From positions 1 to 49,437 of the forward strand of contig CANHQR010000021.1 in NCBI GenBank assembly GCA_947462815.1: a DNA stretch of 49,437 nucleotides, given 5' to 3'. Shown piece after piece: positions 33,813 to 43,287 of this stretch. Positions within the stretch are counted from its first letter, which is position 1. Each line of letters starts with the position of its first letter. Position numbers and translations under genes: made by a program. Origin of the DNA: Pseudobdellovibrionaceae bacterium (GTDB taxonomy: Bacteria; Bdellovibrionota; Bdellovibrionia; Bdellovibrionales; JAMPXM01). The notes beneath the pieces are model-generated. The model saw only the letters and a list, made by a program, of their open reading frames with translations. It ran no database searches and was not told the DNA's origin.

Positions 33813-35885
33813 ATGAGTTCTATTGGAAATCTTCTATCATTTCCAGGCCGGCTCAAGAAACTCACAATTTTGGTTTCTGTGGTCTTCGTGACGTTGCTGC
33901 TGACGACGCGAATATTTAACGGTTGGTTCGAACTGGTAGGCTGGCCTGTTTACGATGGCTTTCAGCGTGCGACGGCTAAACCGGCCAAAGACGATATTGT
34001 GGTTGTGGTAATTACGCAGGCTTCGTTGGATGCTATGCGGGAAGATCCTAGTTTGAGACTTGGATGGCCATGGCCCCGGGAAATTTACGGGCCGTTCCTT
34101 GAGACAGCATCGCTTTTGAAAGCCACTTCAGTCACTTTTGACCTTTTGTTTGATAGTTATTCCGTCTATGGCAAAGCGGATGACGAAGCATTTAATAAGG
34201 CACTTAAAAAGTACCTTGTTGATAATCCGGCGTCGCGTGTCGTGTTCCCGGCGCCCACGTCGATCTCCTTTAAAAAACCAAATTCCGACATTACCAAAGA
34301 GATCGACGCAAAACTTTTTTATGGCGCGGTCAATATTCCGCTCGAAGAGGACGGGGTTTACCGCCGAGTTCCTTGGGCCTTTGAAAGTCCTGACGGCGAG
34401 AAGTTTCCTTCTCTTGGTGAAGCCGCGATTCTTGGTCGAACTCGAATTGATTCTAGCAATGAACGGTTTTTGCCATCTGGCGATGTGAAGTCCACGCTTA
34501 TCAAGTTTTATGAGAGAGACACTCTTCCGTTGGTCGATTTCATCGATGTGCTGCGCGTTTATCGCTCCGAATTTCACGATGGCCCGAAGGATGAAGCGGT
34601 AACTGAGGCCAAAAAGATGCTGGGCGGCAGGCACTGGATCCTCGGAGTTGCAGCACCTGGACTTTTTGATTTGCGGCCCTTGCCAACGGATGAACGCGCG
34701 CCAGGTGTTTATGTCCACACAACAAAGGCTTTAAATCTTATTTACGGAGAAAGTATACGCAGGACTCCAGACTGGGCGATTGCCTTTTCAGCGCTATTAC
34801 TTGGCTTAGGCTTGGCCGTCGCTGTATTTCGTCCCGCAAGCCCTCGGCCGGCACTTTTGTCAACCGTCGTCATTATTCTTTTCCTGATTCCTTCGCTGAG
34901 CTTTGTTTTTTGGTTGAGTGACTACTGGCTTAATCCTGTTTCGTTTATAGTTGCTTTTGGTGCCTTGGCGATCGCTTATTTGTCTTTTCGATTTCAGACT
35001 GAGTGGAAAGAGCGCGAACGTTTTATTCAGTCTATTAAAAACTCGATGTCAGACTCGATGGTTCAGTTGATTCGGTCTGGCAAGTTGAGCGCGACCAGGT
35101 TTGGAGACCGTCGCGAAATTTCGATTTTATTTTCGGATCTATCGGGCTTTACATCTCTGGCAGAATCGACCGACGCCGACAAACTCGTCGAAATTTTAAA
35201 CATGTATTTGGACGAGTGCGTCGACCTGGTTTTTTCTCATGACGGTTTTGTCGATAAATTCATTGGCGATGCAATTATGGCACTCTGGGGGGCGCCAGTG
35301 GTCGGCCAGAATGATCACGCGCAACGCGCCTACCGCACGGCCTTGGAATACCAGGCCGCTGTCGATCGATTTAATGCGAAGGCTCGTGAAAAGTTTGGCT
35401 TCGAGGGCATTCTGTTTGTTGCCCGTGTCGGGCTTCACACCGGACACGCGATCTGCGGAAATATCGGCTCGCACAATCGTTACAACTACACGGCCGTCGG
35501 TGATTCCGTAAATCTAGCGTCGCGCCTCGAGGGACTTGGAAAGCAGTACGACGTGACACTTTTGATGAGCGAGGACGCAGTAAAATCAGCGGGCGCCGAA
35601 GGCTCCTCTGAGATCTATCTTGTTGATAAAGTCGCGGTAAAGGGTCGATCGAAACCTGTGATGATTTATTCGGCGACCGCCGGGATCGCCGCCGAAAAGA
35701 TCGCGGGATACAAAGCTGCATTTACACTCTATTTTCGAAGAGAGTGGAGTGCCGCGGACCAGGCCTTTGGCCAAGTCCTAGAGGTTCCACCGGCTAAGAT
35801 CATGCAGCGGCGTTGCCAAGATGCACTCAAACACGGTGAACTTAAGCAGCTGAGGATGGGAGTCTGGCATCATGACGAAAAATAG
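33813..35885 (+). CDS. CHASE2-domain class III adenylate cyclase
   Basis: Membrane-bound cyclase expected to make cAMP. The 690-aa product has an N-terminal membrane helix (about 15-32), an extracytoplasmic CHASE2 sensor (about 40-315; DIVVVVITQASLDAM, GWPWPREIYGPFL, FDLLFDS are its signatures), three further helices (323-342, 350-368, 374-392) and a C-terminal class III catalytic domain. Catalytic metal residues are D442 (FSDLSGFT) and D486 (FIGDAIMALWG), adenine-selecting residues are K482 and T560, and transition-state residues are N567 and R571 (SVNLASRLE). Thr in place of Asp at the second position is usual in class IIIb cyclases. The 3' end overlaps the next gene by 14 bp. The CHASE2 ligand is unknown. 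Confidence 0.9.
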   Translation: MSSIGNLLSFPGRLKKLTILVSVVFVTLLLTTRIFNGWFELVGWPVYDGFQRATAKPAKDDIVVVVITQASLDAMREDPSLRLGWPWPREIYGPFLETASLLKATSVTFDLLFDSYSVYGKADDEAFNKALKKYLVDNPASRVVFPAPTSISFKKPNSDITKEIDAKLFYGAVNIPLEEDGVYRRVPWAFESPDGEKFPSLGEAAILGRTRIDSSNERFLPSGDVKSTLIKFYERDTLPLVDFIDVLRVYRSEFHDGPKDEAVTEAKKMLGGRHWILGVAAPGLFDLRPLPTDERAPGVYVHTTKALNLIYGESIRRTPDWAIAFSALLLGLGLAVAVFRPASPRPALLSTVVIILFLIPSLSFVFWLSDYWLNPVSFIVAFGALAIAYLSFRFQTEWKERERFIQSIKNSMSDSMVQLIRSGKLSATRFGDRREISILFSDLSGFTSLAESTDADKLVEILNMYLDECVDLVFSHDGFVDKFIGDAIMALWGAPVVGQNDHAQRAYRTALEYQAAVDRFNAKAREKFGFEGILFVARVGLHTGHAICGNIGSHNRYNYTAVGDSVNLASRLEGLGKQYDVTLLMSEDAVKSAGAEGSSEIYLVDKVAVKGRSKPVMIYSATAGIAAEKIAGYKAAFTLYFRREWSAADQAFGQVLEVPPAKIMQRRCQDALKHGELKQLRMGVWHHDEK

Positions 35886-36540
35886 ATTCACCAGTTTAAT
35901 TGTAACCACCTTGCTCTTTATAGAACCCTCGATCGCTCTGGCTGCCGAGCAGGCGGCCGTAGTCGCAAAAACTCCTCTGAAGGCCACTCCATCCTTTCTT
36001 GGCGGAAAGGTTGTTCGCCAGTTAGAGCCCGGAGTGCTGGTGAAAGTGGTTGAGACAAAGGGCAATTTCTCTAAAGTTGAGTTGGCTGACGATCCGTCTG
36101 TGAAGGGTTGGGTGAGCACCCCTTCAATTTCGAAAAATAAAAATGTTTTGGCCGGCGTTGCAAACATGAAGGCGGCTCACAAGGTGACCTCAGACACCAA
36201 GGGTCGAATTGCGAGTTCAATGGGCGCCGTTGCAAAAGGAGTCTCGGACATTTCTCCCGCGGCGCAGGCGGCAGCTTCTTCGGTAAAAGATAAGTCGGCT
36301 TCATTGAAAAAAGATGTTGGGGCGGTTGTAAAAGGCAAATCGCAGAACGCCCGAGAGGCGCTAGAAAATGAGGTTGGCGCTTACTCCGACGAGGTGAAGA
36401 ATGCCGCCGCTGAGACAGCTGCAAAATTTAAAGGAAAATCGGCTTCGACCTTGGAAAAAATTGAGGCACTCAAGATTTCTGAATCTGAAATATCGAGATT
36501 CATGAAAGAGGGCGGTCTTCGCAGCCGCTTGATTCGCTAA
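35872..36540 (+). CDS. exported SH3b-domain protein with coiled-coil tail
   Basis: A 222-aa protein with a signal peptide (1-24). The bacterial SH3b domain at about 27-90 includes KATPSFLGGKVVRQLEPGVLVKVVETKGNFSKVEL and KGWVSTPSI, a fold that usually binds peptidoglycan or peptides. The remaining 130 residues are Ala/Lys/Ser-rich and helical, suggesting a coiled coil. It overlaps the cyclase gene by 14 bp and is 24 bp upstream of the M48 protease gene, so the three form an operon. It could sense the envelope for the cyclase, but this is inference. Confidence 0.7.
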   Translation: MTKNRFTSLIVTTLLFIEPSIALAAEQAAVVAKTPLKATPSFLGGKVVRQLEPGVLVKVVETKGNFSKVELADDPSVKGWVSTPSISKNKNVLAGVANMKAAHKVTSDTKGRIASSMGAVAKGVSDISPAAQAAASSVKDKSASLKKDVGAVVKGKSQNAREALENEVGAYSDEVKNAAAETAAKFKGKSASTLEKIEALKISESEISRFMKEGGLRSRLIR

Positions 36541-36564
36541 TGCTAAACATTAGAGGATGGAAAA

Positions 36565-37500
36565 ATGAAGTTGAAGACTAAAGTCTGGGCGGTGATAGCG
36601 CTTATGATTTTCATGGGTGGTTGTGAATCCATGAAGAAAGTCGCGTCGACTGCAGGCGAAGTTTTGGGCGACGAAGAAATGGAGCTTGCGATAGCCAACT
36701 TAGATCCAAACCAAGTGGTTCAAATTGGGCGAGACATGTCAGTTGCCTTGGTCGAGAAGTATCCACTTGTCGAAGACCACGAAGTGATTTCCTATCTTAA
36801 TAAAGTAGGGCAGTACATTTCCCTCCATCTTGATAACGGCCCCAAAAACATTAAGTGTGGCGGGGGAAAAGAAAAACTTTTCCCGGCTGAAGGGTTCAGG
36901 TTCGCGGCTTTGAAGACCGACGAAAAGCTCGCGATGTCTTTTCCGGGTGGCTATGTCTACATTTCGACTGGGATGCTGAAGACTTTGAAGTCAGAGGATC
37001 AATTAGCCGCGATATTGGCTCATGAGGCGACGCACGTGATTTGCCAAGATGGCCTAGCTGAAATTGAAAACGTAGCTCTTAGGAAGGGCGTATCGAAAGC
37101 AACCGAAGGCGGGATGTCGCTCGCGAAACAAGCGGGACTGAATACGAACGTTACCGGAGATGCCTCAATTGACGGACTGGTCGAATCAGAATTGAGCGAG
37201 GGAGTTTCGGGACTGATGGGAAAAGCCTACGAAAAGTTTTTCCAGAATCCATTTTCGCGCGATCAAGAAAAAGTCGCAGATCGCGGAGCCATACTAGCGG
37301 CTTATCGTTCTGGTTATTTTCCAGCGGACTATATCGAGTTCACCGCCGCCCTGAAGGCAGAGGAATCAAGTCGTCATCCAGCAAGCGCCGATCGAGTAAA
37401 AAGACTACAAAAAGATTATCTAAAAATGCAGAAAAAGGGCGTGATGGATACTTCGAAGGCTCGCGAAAAACGCTTCGCAGACTTCAAAAAGCTTCTGTAA
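36565..37500 (+). CDS. M48-family lipoprotein metalloprotease
   Basis: A 311-aa zinc protease. A signal peptide with lipobox FMGGC (Cys20) anchors it to a membrane. The catalytic site is HEATH (153-157) with E154; the third ligand is probably E235 of QEKVADRGA, and HPASADRVKRL near the C-terminus is characteristic of BepA/LoiP-type M48 enzymes that process or assemble outer-membrane proteins. It is the last gene of the cyclase-SH3b-protease operon. Substrates are unknown. Confidence 0.85.
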   Translation: MKLKTKVWAVIALMIFMGGCESMKKVASTAGEVLGDEEMELAIANLDPNQVVQIGRDMSVALVEKYPLVEDHEVISYLNKVGQYISLHLDNGPKNIKCGGGKEKLFPAEGFRFAALKTDEKLAMSFPGGYVYISTGMLKTLKSEDQLAAILAHEATHVICQDGLAEIENVALRKGVSKATEGGMSLAKQAGLNTNVTGDASIDGLVESELSEGVSGLMGKAYEKFFQNPFSRDQEKVADRGAILAAYRSGYFPADYIEFTAALKAEESSRHPASADRVKRLQKDYLKMQKKGVMDTSKAREKRFADFKKLL

Positions 37501-37723
37501 AGCGAATGGCCAAGGGTATTGATCTGAGACCCGGAAATTGGCTCATTTTCTATGCAAGTCGGCCTGCGAAAAACTTAGACCTTGGGAGGGTCAGGATTAA
37601 GCGCAAGCTGTTGACCTCGGGATCAGAAAAATTCCTACCAAAGCCTGATCAAGCCAACAGCCAAGCTCATTGAAACGGAAAGACTGACGTCGGTTTCAAG
37701 ATCTATTCGATAAGCTTCGAAAA

Positions 37724-38827
37724 TTATTTCGCGATCACAAGCTCTTTGACGTCAGCGTTATGATCGGCATCATCGTCAATCACTTGCTGTTTAACTTTCG
37801 AAAAATCGATCTTCTTCAAATCGATCTTTCGAATCCGACGATTATACATCGTATGATAATAGTAAACACGATTCTTAAGATCAGACGCAGAGGTTATCTG
37901 CGTTGCACTTTCGATATCCTTCGCGATTTTTTCCTTCGATCCTGTGGCTCCAACAGTAATATTAAAGCTATCTAAAATCCGAAACGCCTCAAAAACTGCA
38001 TCTTTACCAGTCGCCAGGGGCCGAACTACCGAAGTCAGGACAGCAGCGCGAACAAAGCGTGAGGGTGGAGTGAAGTCTCCAGGAAGGCCGACAAGCCCTG
38101 AACCGCCACCCAGTGGTGTAAACTTAACTTTGTCAATTTCAATAGGGTTTGATGGGGTCGAAGAAAGGTGAATGTAATTTCGAAGGTTCGTCAAATGCCA
38201 ATCGTAAGTTGGCGAATTGGTAATCACGCCACGGAAAGCATCATAAGTTTTAACCTTACCGCCATCTACGATCTCGATGATCATAGACTCACCACTGGGG
38301 TCGCTGATCTTCCAGTGAAATGGCAATGGTACCCCTCCAAAACGTGGGTCAGCCACATTGACCACGATCACATCATTCAGATGGTTTCGTACTTCCTTGA
38401 CAGTTTTAAAACTCGAAAGCATCCATTGCATATAGTCACCGACGCTCATTGACTTACTCGCATCGGCTTTTTTGTAGACCTGAAAGTCCGCAAAACCAGG
38501 AAGGTAGTACATGCCTACATACAAGCCCTCCTCATTTAAGCCATCGGGGCCGTAGTTTTGTCCGTAACCTGATACAAAGACGAATCCATATTTTCCGGTC
38601 CACTTCATCCCATTTAATCCGTCGGGAGTCTGCGCCTGGTAGCCCCTAGCTCTCGGAAAAACAACCAGACGATTGTGCTGCGCATCGCCCAGGGCCCATT
38701 CAACTGTTCGCGCCACCACCACAGTTTGGTCTGCGGCTTTTAAGGAGATCCCTGTGCAGGCATCACTGATCGATGGCTTAAATAAAAGACTCACAACAAT
38801 CGCAGCAAATATTTTTTGTTTTTTCAT
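37724..38827 (-). CDS. exported Ntn-hydrolase of the choloylglycine hydrolase/penicillin acylase family
   Basis: A 367-aa enzyme whose signal peptide (1-23, ending ISDA) is followed directly by CTGIS, so Cys24 becomes the N-terminal nucleophile. Other active-site motifs are recognisable: R41 in [10 protein letters not shown] (the usual Asp is replaced by Glu), the Asn of [10 protein letters not shown], and the Arg of SRFVRAAV. Family members hydrolyse amide bonds of bile salts, penicillin V or acyl-homoserine lactones; the export and replaced Asp suggest a lactonase/acylase-type role rather than bile-salt hydrolase, which is speculative. ATG 38827 is chosen for the signal peptide; the frame is open to TTG 38863. 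Confidence 0.85.
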   Translation of the reverse strand: MKKQKIFAAIVVSLLFKPSISDACTGISLKAADQTVVVARTVEWALGDAQHNRLVVFPRARGYQAQTPDGLNGMKWTGKYGFVFVSGYGQNYGPDGLNEEGLYVGMYYLPGFADFQVYKKADASKSMSVGDYMQWMLSSFKTVKEVRNHLNDVIVVNVADPRFGGVPLPFHWKISDPSGESMIIEIVDGGKVKTYDAFRGVITNSPTYDWHLTNLRNYIHLSSTPSNPIEIDKVKFTPLGGGSGLVGLPGDFTPPSRFVRAAVLTSVVRPLATGKDAVFEAFRILDSFNITVGATGSKEKIAKDIESATQITSASDLKNRVYYYHTMYNRRIRKIDLKKIDFSKVKQQVIDDDADHNADVKELVIAK

Positions 38828-38893
38828 AAGGAAGTGGGTAGCAGGATTGAACTTAAATGCCAAGTTGGTTCCAAATGACTAAATTCAATCCTT

Positions 38894-39001
38894 ATGACGC
38901 TTCGGGCTCAGAAGGATTTCGATCTTGGCAATGATAATGACGTTCGAGGTCAGAGCACGGAGACACCGACCTGTCCCAACTGCGGAAGCATTAAGCGATG
39001 A
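38894..39001 (+). other. possible zinc-ribbon peptide or transposase scrap beside tRNA genes
   Basis: A 35-codon frame ending TPTCPNCGSIKR then TGA. The CPNCGS-K opening is like the zinc ribbon at the N-terminus of IS1/IS1595-type transposases, but only one half of the ribbon is present. It has no ribosome-binding site worth naming. It may be a remnant; it lies on the tRNA side of the accessory region. Confidence 0.3.
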
Positions 39002-39019
39002 GGTGAAGGCATTGTAAAT

Positions 39020-39095
39020 TGGCGTCCCCATGGGGATTTGAACCCCAGTATCCACCGTGAAAGGGTGGTGTCCTAGGCCACTAGACGATGGGGAC
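39020..39095 (-). tRNA. tRNA-Glu (TTC)
   Basis: On the minus strand the cloverleaf folds with acceptor GTCCCCA pairing TGGGGAC, the anticodon stem CCACC/GGTGG around CTTTCAC (anticodon TTC), and the T-arm with GGTTCAAATCC. Discriminator G and an encoded CCA lie at the 3' end (39023-39020). It is 42 bp downstream of tRNA-Lys. Confidence 0.95.
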
Positions 39096-39137
39096 CCGAG
39101 ACATTTGTCCTTTTGAAACAAAGTTCGCTTGAGAAGT

Positions 39138-39213
39138 TGGTGAGCCGCGATGGATTTGAACCATCGACCCCATCCTTAAAAGGGATGTGCTCTACCGGCT
39201 GAGCTAGCGGCTC
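39138..39213 (-). tRNA. tRNA-Lys (TTT)
   Basis: On the minus strand the acceptor GAGCCGC pairs GCGGCTC, the anticodon loop CTTTTAA carries TTT between CATCC and GGATG, and the T-loop is GGTTCAAATCC. Discriminator A and the encoded CCA end at 39138. It is transcribed first in the Lys-Glu pair. Confidence 0.95.
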
Positions 39214-39416
39214 GTCACCAGGTCAAAAGCGAGGCGCCAAATTCCGATTTTTAGCTCTTGCTGTCAACTAGATTGGAAGAAATCTGCGCGAACTCAAGAA
39301 GAAGTGGGGGAGATCTGGCCTCTTCGAACCTGCTGAAACTTAAAGCAAATTCGCAGCGCAGAGAAGAGCCACGTTGTGAGTCCAGATGTAAACTATGGCG
39401 CAGCCCTCGCTGAATC

Positions 39417-40712
39417 TCATGCAAACAGCGGCTTAATCCACAGAGTTTGCTCGCGGCCTGGGCCGACCGAAACCACATCGATCGGTGTGGCCACTTCGCT
39501 GGCCACAAACTGAATGTAGTCGCGAGCGGCCTGTGGCAAGTCCTGGAGCGCTCGCACATTGCGCAGATCGCCCGACCAGCCGCTCAGCGTCCGATAAATC
39601 GGTTCGACACGAGCAAGGTCAGTCGAGGACACCGGTAGTTCTTTTATCTCTTGACCGGCCAGCCGATAGGCCGTGCAGACTTCGATGCGCTCATGGCCGC
39701 TCAACACATCCAATTTCATCAAAGCGAGAGAGGTGATCCCATTCACGCGAATCGCGTATTTGAGCGCGACCAAATCCAACCAACCGCAACGTCGTGGGCG
39801 CCCTGTGGTCGCCCCAAACTCGCCACCTTCTTGGCGCAAACGTTCCGCGAGATCGCCGTGCATCTCCGTGGGAAACGGGCCCGAGCCCACCCGCGTGGTG
39901 TACGCTTTGGTGATACCCACAATCTTTTGCAAGAGATTGGGGCCTACTCCCGATCCGACACAGGCGGAGCCCGAGAGTGTCGAGCTCGAGGTCACGAAGG
40001 GATAGGTCCCGTGCAGAAGATCCAGCATGGTACCTTGTGCGCCTTCGAATAGAACTTTACGTCCGCCTTTGAGCGCTTTGTGAATGATGAAGGAGGCGTC
40101 CTTGCATCGATAGGGCTCGAGCTCCTCCGCGAGAGCCAGAACTTCGCGTTCGACCTCGTCCACAGACACCGGCTTGGCGTTGTAGAACTTCTCGAGCAGG
40201 AAGTTTTTCTCCTTCAGCGAGTGTTCGAGCTTCTCGCGAAGCTTGTCGCGATCAAAAAGATCGCCGAACAAGACAGCCCGTCGCGAAGCTCGATCCTCGT
40301 AGGCGGGGCCAATGCCCTTACCCGTGGTGCCGATTTTCTCGTTGCCCAGAGCCGCTTCGCGAGCTTGATCAAGCTGGCGGTGATAGGACAAAAGCACCGT
40401 GCATTGATCGGAAATGCGCAACTGCTCGGGATTGGACAGCACGCCCGCGGCTTTGAGGTCGTGGATCTCTTTGGCCACTTCGGCAAGGTCTAACACCACA
40501 CCGGCTGCGATCATACATGTGGTCTTCGAGTGGAGAATGCCGCTGGGTACTAGGTGCAAGACGGTTTTAACGTTGTTGACGACGAGCGTGTGGCCCGCAT
40601 TCGCGCCGCCTTGGTAGCGCACCACAAAGTCCGCGTGGGCGGAGAAGACGTCGACGACTTTACCTTTACCTTCGTCGCCCCATTGAGCGCCGACAACGAT
40701 TAAGCCCGGCAT
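39417..40712 (-). CDS. purA: adenylosuccinate synthetase
   Basis: GTP-dependent enzyme that joins IMP and aspartate in the first step of AMP synthesis, cytoplasmic. The 431-aa product has VVGAQWGDEGKGK (6-18) with catalytic Asp13, NAGHT with His41 (the same numbers as in E. coli), GTTGKGIGPAYEDRASR, and TTGRPRRCGWLD. ATG 40712 is chosen because GGAGG precedes it and the protein begins at the conserved strand; the frame is open 24 codons upstream. It is downstream of the SerA-like gene by 85 bp on the same strand. Confidence 0.97.
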   Translation of the reverse strand: MPGLIVVGAQWGDEGKGKVVDVFSAHADFVVRYQGGANAGHTLVVNNVKTVLHLVPSGILHSKTTCMIAAGVVLDLAEVAKEIHDLKAAGVLSNPEQLRISDQCTVLLSYHRQLDQAREAALGNEKIGTTGKGIGPAYEDRASRRAVLFGDLFDRDKLREKLEHSLKEKNFLLEKFYNAKPVSVDEVEREVLALAEELEPYRCKDASFIIHKALKGGRKVLFEGAQGTMLDLLHGTYPFVTSSSTLSGSACVGSGVGPNLLQKIVGITKAYTTRVGSGPFPTEMHGDLAERLRQEGGEFGATTGRPRRCGWLDLVALKYAIRVNGITSLALMKLDVLSGHERIEVCTAYRLAGQEIKELPVSSTDLARVEPIYRTLSGWSGDLRNVRALQDLPQAARDYIQFVASEVATPIDVVSVGPGREQTLWIKPLFA

Positions 40713-40797
40713 ATGACCTCCAAGAATGGCCCCGCTTGTACTTTGCGAAGCCGAGAAAGTCGCAGAATTGCGGAGCTTTATCAAGCTCAGGGCGCCG

Positions 40798-41790
40798 TCA
40801 AGGCGCGTTTGCGAAACGATAGGTGTACCACTCCGCTCGTGGCGGCAGCATATTCGGAGCGTCTTGGCCCTCGAGGAGCTGTAAGACGCTTGACGCCGCC
40901 TGCAGCGAGGCCTCTCGGAAGGCCGTCTCGGTCAGGGCGCCAACATGCGGTGTGCAGAGCACTTGCGGATGAGACCATAGGGACGAGTCCTGAGGCAGCG
41001 GCTCGCGAGCGAACACATCCAAAGCAAACAAGCCGCGGCCACCGGACTTGAGATGCGTGATTAAGTTATCTTCGGCCAAAACTTCACCCCGCGAAGTGTT
41101 GATCAGAACTTGAGCGTCGCGAAGATGCTGGAGGTGACCGCCGTGAATCAGACGGCGTGTTTCATCTGTGAGCGGCACGTGGAGGCTGATCACATCGGCC
41201 GCGTGAATCAGTTCATCCAAAGCCAAGCGCTCGGCTCCGCAATTGCGAAAGGCCTCGTCATCTAAATACGGATCGTATGCGACCAACTTCATGCCGAAAG
41301 CCTGGGCGATGCGACCCACGTGTCGGCCGATGCGACCAAGCCCCACGACGCCATAAGTTCGTCCGCTCAAACTTTCACCGAGCATTTCTTCGCGTGAAGC
41401 CCAGCGCGACTCGCTTTGAGCGCTCCAAGCCGAATTCAGCTTGCGAGCGGCTGCTAGAGCCAGCGCCCAGGTCAGTTCGGCCGCCGGTGCGGTGTGCGCA
41501 TCCGGAGTGTAAGCGAGGCGCAGGCCTCGCTCGCTGGCAGCATTCAAATCCAAGTGCTCAAAGCCGGCCGTCGCCGTGACGACCGCGCGGAGCTCAGGGG
41601 CTTTGGCGAGTCGTTCGCGCGTGAGCGCGAATCGGCTGCGGACGATGAGGGCGTGACAAGGAGCGAGATCCGCGTCGCTCACGATCTCCACGAGGCGTGC
41701 GCCGACTCGACCATGCAGTCTCTCGGTGAGCCAAGCTCGCGCTTCAGCGTGAAAGCGATCCGCAACACCAATGATGAAACCTTGGCTCAT
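40798..41790 (-). CDS. D-2-hydroxyacid dehydrogenase, probable D-3-phosphoglycerate dehydrogenase
   Basis: NAD-dependent dehydrogenase of 330 aa, cytoplasmic. The nucleotide motif is GLGRIG (150-155). The catalytic triad is R234 (NTSRGEVL), E263 (AREPLP) and H282 (TPHVGAL). There is no C-terminal ACT or ASB domain, so it is the short SerA type. It overlaps the aminotransferase gene by four bases, and such a pair is a known arrangement for the first two steps of serine synthesis (3-phosphoglycerate to 3-phosphohydroxypyruvate to phosphoserine). The substrate is inferred from that linkage. Confidence 0.85.
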   Translation of the reverse strand: MSQGFIIGVADRFHAEARAWLTERLHGRVGARLVEIVSDADLAPCHALIVRSRFALTRERLAKAPELRAVVTATAGFEHLDLNAASERGLRLAYTPDAHTAPAAELTWALALAAARKLNSAWSAQSESRWASREEMLGESLSGRTYGVVGLGRIGRHVGRIAQAFGMKLVAYDPYLDDEAFRNCGAERLALDELIHAADVISLHVPLTDETRRLIHGGHLQHLRDAQVLINTSRGEVLAEDNLITHLKSGGRGLFALDVFAREPLPQDSSLWSHPQVLCTPHVGALTETAFREASLQAASSVLQLLEGQDAPNMLPPRAEWYTYRFANAP

Positions 41791-43037
41791 CGCAAGCCCT
41801 CCGTTTCCGACGAGGTGTGGCTCGCGAGTACAAAGGGATGTTGAGTGAGAACGGATTGAGCGACGCGAAGTGCTTCGGCTCGCTGCTCGGGTGCGACAGA
41901 GCCAGGTCGTAGGCTCTCGAGTGAATCGGCAAGCCCGGCAATCGCCGCGAGCAGGTCCTCATCGCGAATGTAGCCCATATGTCCAATGCGCAGCACACGG
42001 CCCTTCAGCTGATCTTGCCCGCCCATCAGAATGAGTCCGTAGTCGACCTCAAGTTTTTCTCGCCATTTTTGGCCGTCGATTCCCTCAGGAACGGTAATCG
42101 CAGTGAGTGTCGGCGACGGTACGCGCGGAAACACTTTGAGCCCAAGATGAGGTAAGGCTGACCTGGTGGCGAGAGAAAGCCCTGCAATTCGATACTGCCA
42201 ATGTGGAGCGCCCGCCGCCTCGATTCTGGACAGAATGTATTCGAGCGCGCGCAACAGAGGCACCGGCGAAGAAAAGTGCGATTCGCCCTTTTGATTGGCG
42301 GCCCGTTCGGCGCGGATATCGAAGTAGCTTCGAGGAGCACGCGCCTGCGGAATCTTCTTCCACGCGCGTTCGCTCCAAGCGAGAAGGGCGAGGCCCGTCG
42401 GCAACATGAAAGCTTTTTGGCTGCCGCCGACCATGCCGTCGATATCCCACTCATCCATGGGGAGGGACAGGGCGCCGAGCGCGGTGATGGCATCCAAGAG
42501 TACGAGAGTGTCGCTGTGGCGCGCGCGCGACAGTTGCACGATCTCTCGCACCGGGTGAAGAGCTCCCGTTGAGGTTTCGCAAACTTGCGACATGAGAATG
42601 TGCAAGGGCTCCTCGGCGCGAAGCCAAGCCTCAAGTTGCACGGGGTCCACAGATTCGCCCCAAGGGACCTCAAAACGGCGCACGATCGCGCCGTAGGCCT
42701 GAGCCATCTCCGCCCAACGTTCGCCAAACTTTCCACTGACGATCACGCCCACGCGATCGCCCGGCGAGAGGACGTTGACCATCAAAGACTCCATGCCGCC
42801 TGAGCCTGTGCAGGTTTGCACAAAGGCCGGCTGACTTGTGCCGAACACGCGCGGCAAGAGCTTCAGTAAATTGCGGAAAACTTTTAAAAACTCAGGTGTG
42901 CGGTGATGTTCGATCGGCCGAGCTAAGATCTCGAGCACTTCCGGCGGCACAGGCACTGGGCCGGGAGTCAGAAGCCGTGGGATCTGAATGATCGAGGCAT
43001 CGTGGAATTGAGGATGGGGATCAGCTGGCGAGTTCAC
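41787..43037 (-). CDS. class V PLP aminotransferase, probable phosphoserine or serine-type aminotransferase
   Basis: PLP enzyme of the alanine-glyoxylate/serine-pyruvate aminotransferase branch, 416 aa, cytoplasmic. It has LLTPGPVPVPP near the start, TGSGGMES, the PLP-Asp of LLLDAITALGA (about 182) and the lysine of GGSQKAFMLP (about 208). The start is GTG 43037 with AAGGA four bases upstream; TTG 43061 is the other choice. Linkage and four-base overlap with the SerA-like gene suggest it transaminates phosphohydroxypyruvate. An extra 40-residue C-terminal tail is present. Confidence 0.85.
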   Translation of the reverse strand: MNSPADPHPQFHDASIIQIPRLLTPGPVPVPPEVLEILARPIEHHRTPEFLKVFRNLLKLLPRVFGTSQPAFVQTCTGSGGMESLMVNVLSPGDRVGVIVSGKFGERWAEMAQAYGAIVRRFEVPWGESVDPVQLEAWLRAEEPLHILMSQVCETSTGALHPVREIVQLSRARHSDTLVLLDAITALGALSLPMDEWDIDGMVGGSQKAFMLPTGLALLAWSERAWKKIPQARAPRSYFDIRAERAANQKGESHFSSPVPLLRALEYILSRIEAAGAPHWQYRIAGLSLATRSALPHLGLKVFPRVPSPTLTAITVPEGIDGQKWREKLEVDYGLILMGGQDQLKGRVLRIGHMGYIRDEDLLAAIAGLADSLESLRPGSVAPEQRAEALRVAQSVLTQHPFVLASHTSSETEGLR

Positions 43038-43252
43038 GTGGTCCTTCGTCTCTTGGGTCAATGTATGGGTCGCACTCTTCTTGTCGCAATCTTCAGCGTC
43101 ATCGGGGGGCGTCGTTCGGGGGCGTTATCGGGTTGGTTGACGGGGCTGCTCAAGCATCAGGCGTTCTCTCGGTAGACTCTCACTCATTCTCGGTATTCCC
43201 CCTTCAGTTTGAGAGCGGCGCGAAACAGGTGAGGCTTCCAGCGAAGCTCTCC

Positions 43253-43281
43253 TTGAAGAGCACACGCCTCATCGCTAAACT
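43253..43281 (+). promoter_or_regulatory. promoter of lptE-holA, leaderless type
   Basis: TTGAAG (43253-43258), a 17-nt spacer and TAAACT (43276-43281), ending six bases before ATG 43288. No Shine-Dalgarno site is present. The start point should coincide with the ATG. Confidence 0.5.
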
Positions 43282-43287
43282 CATCGC

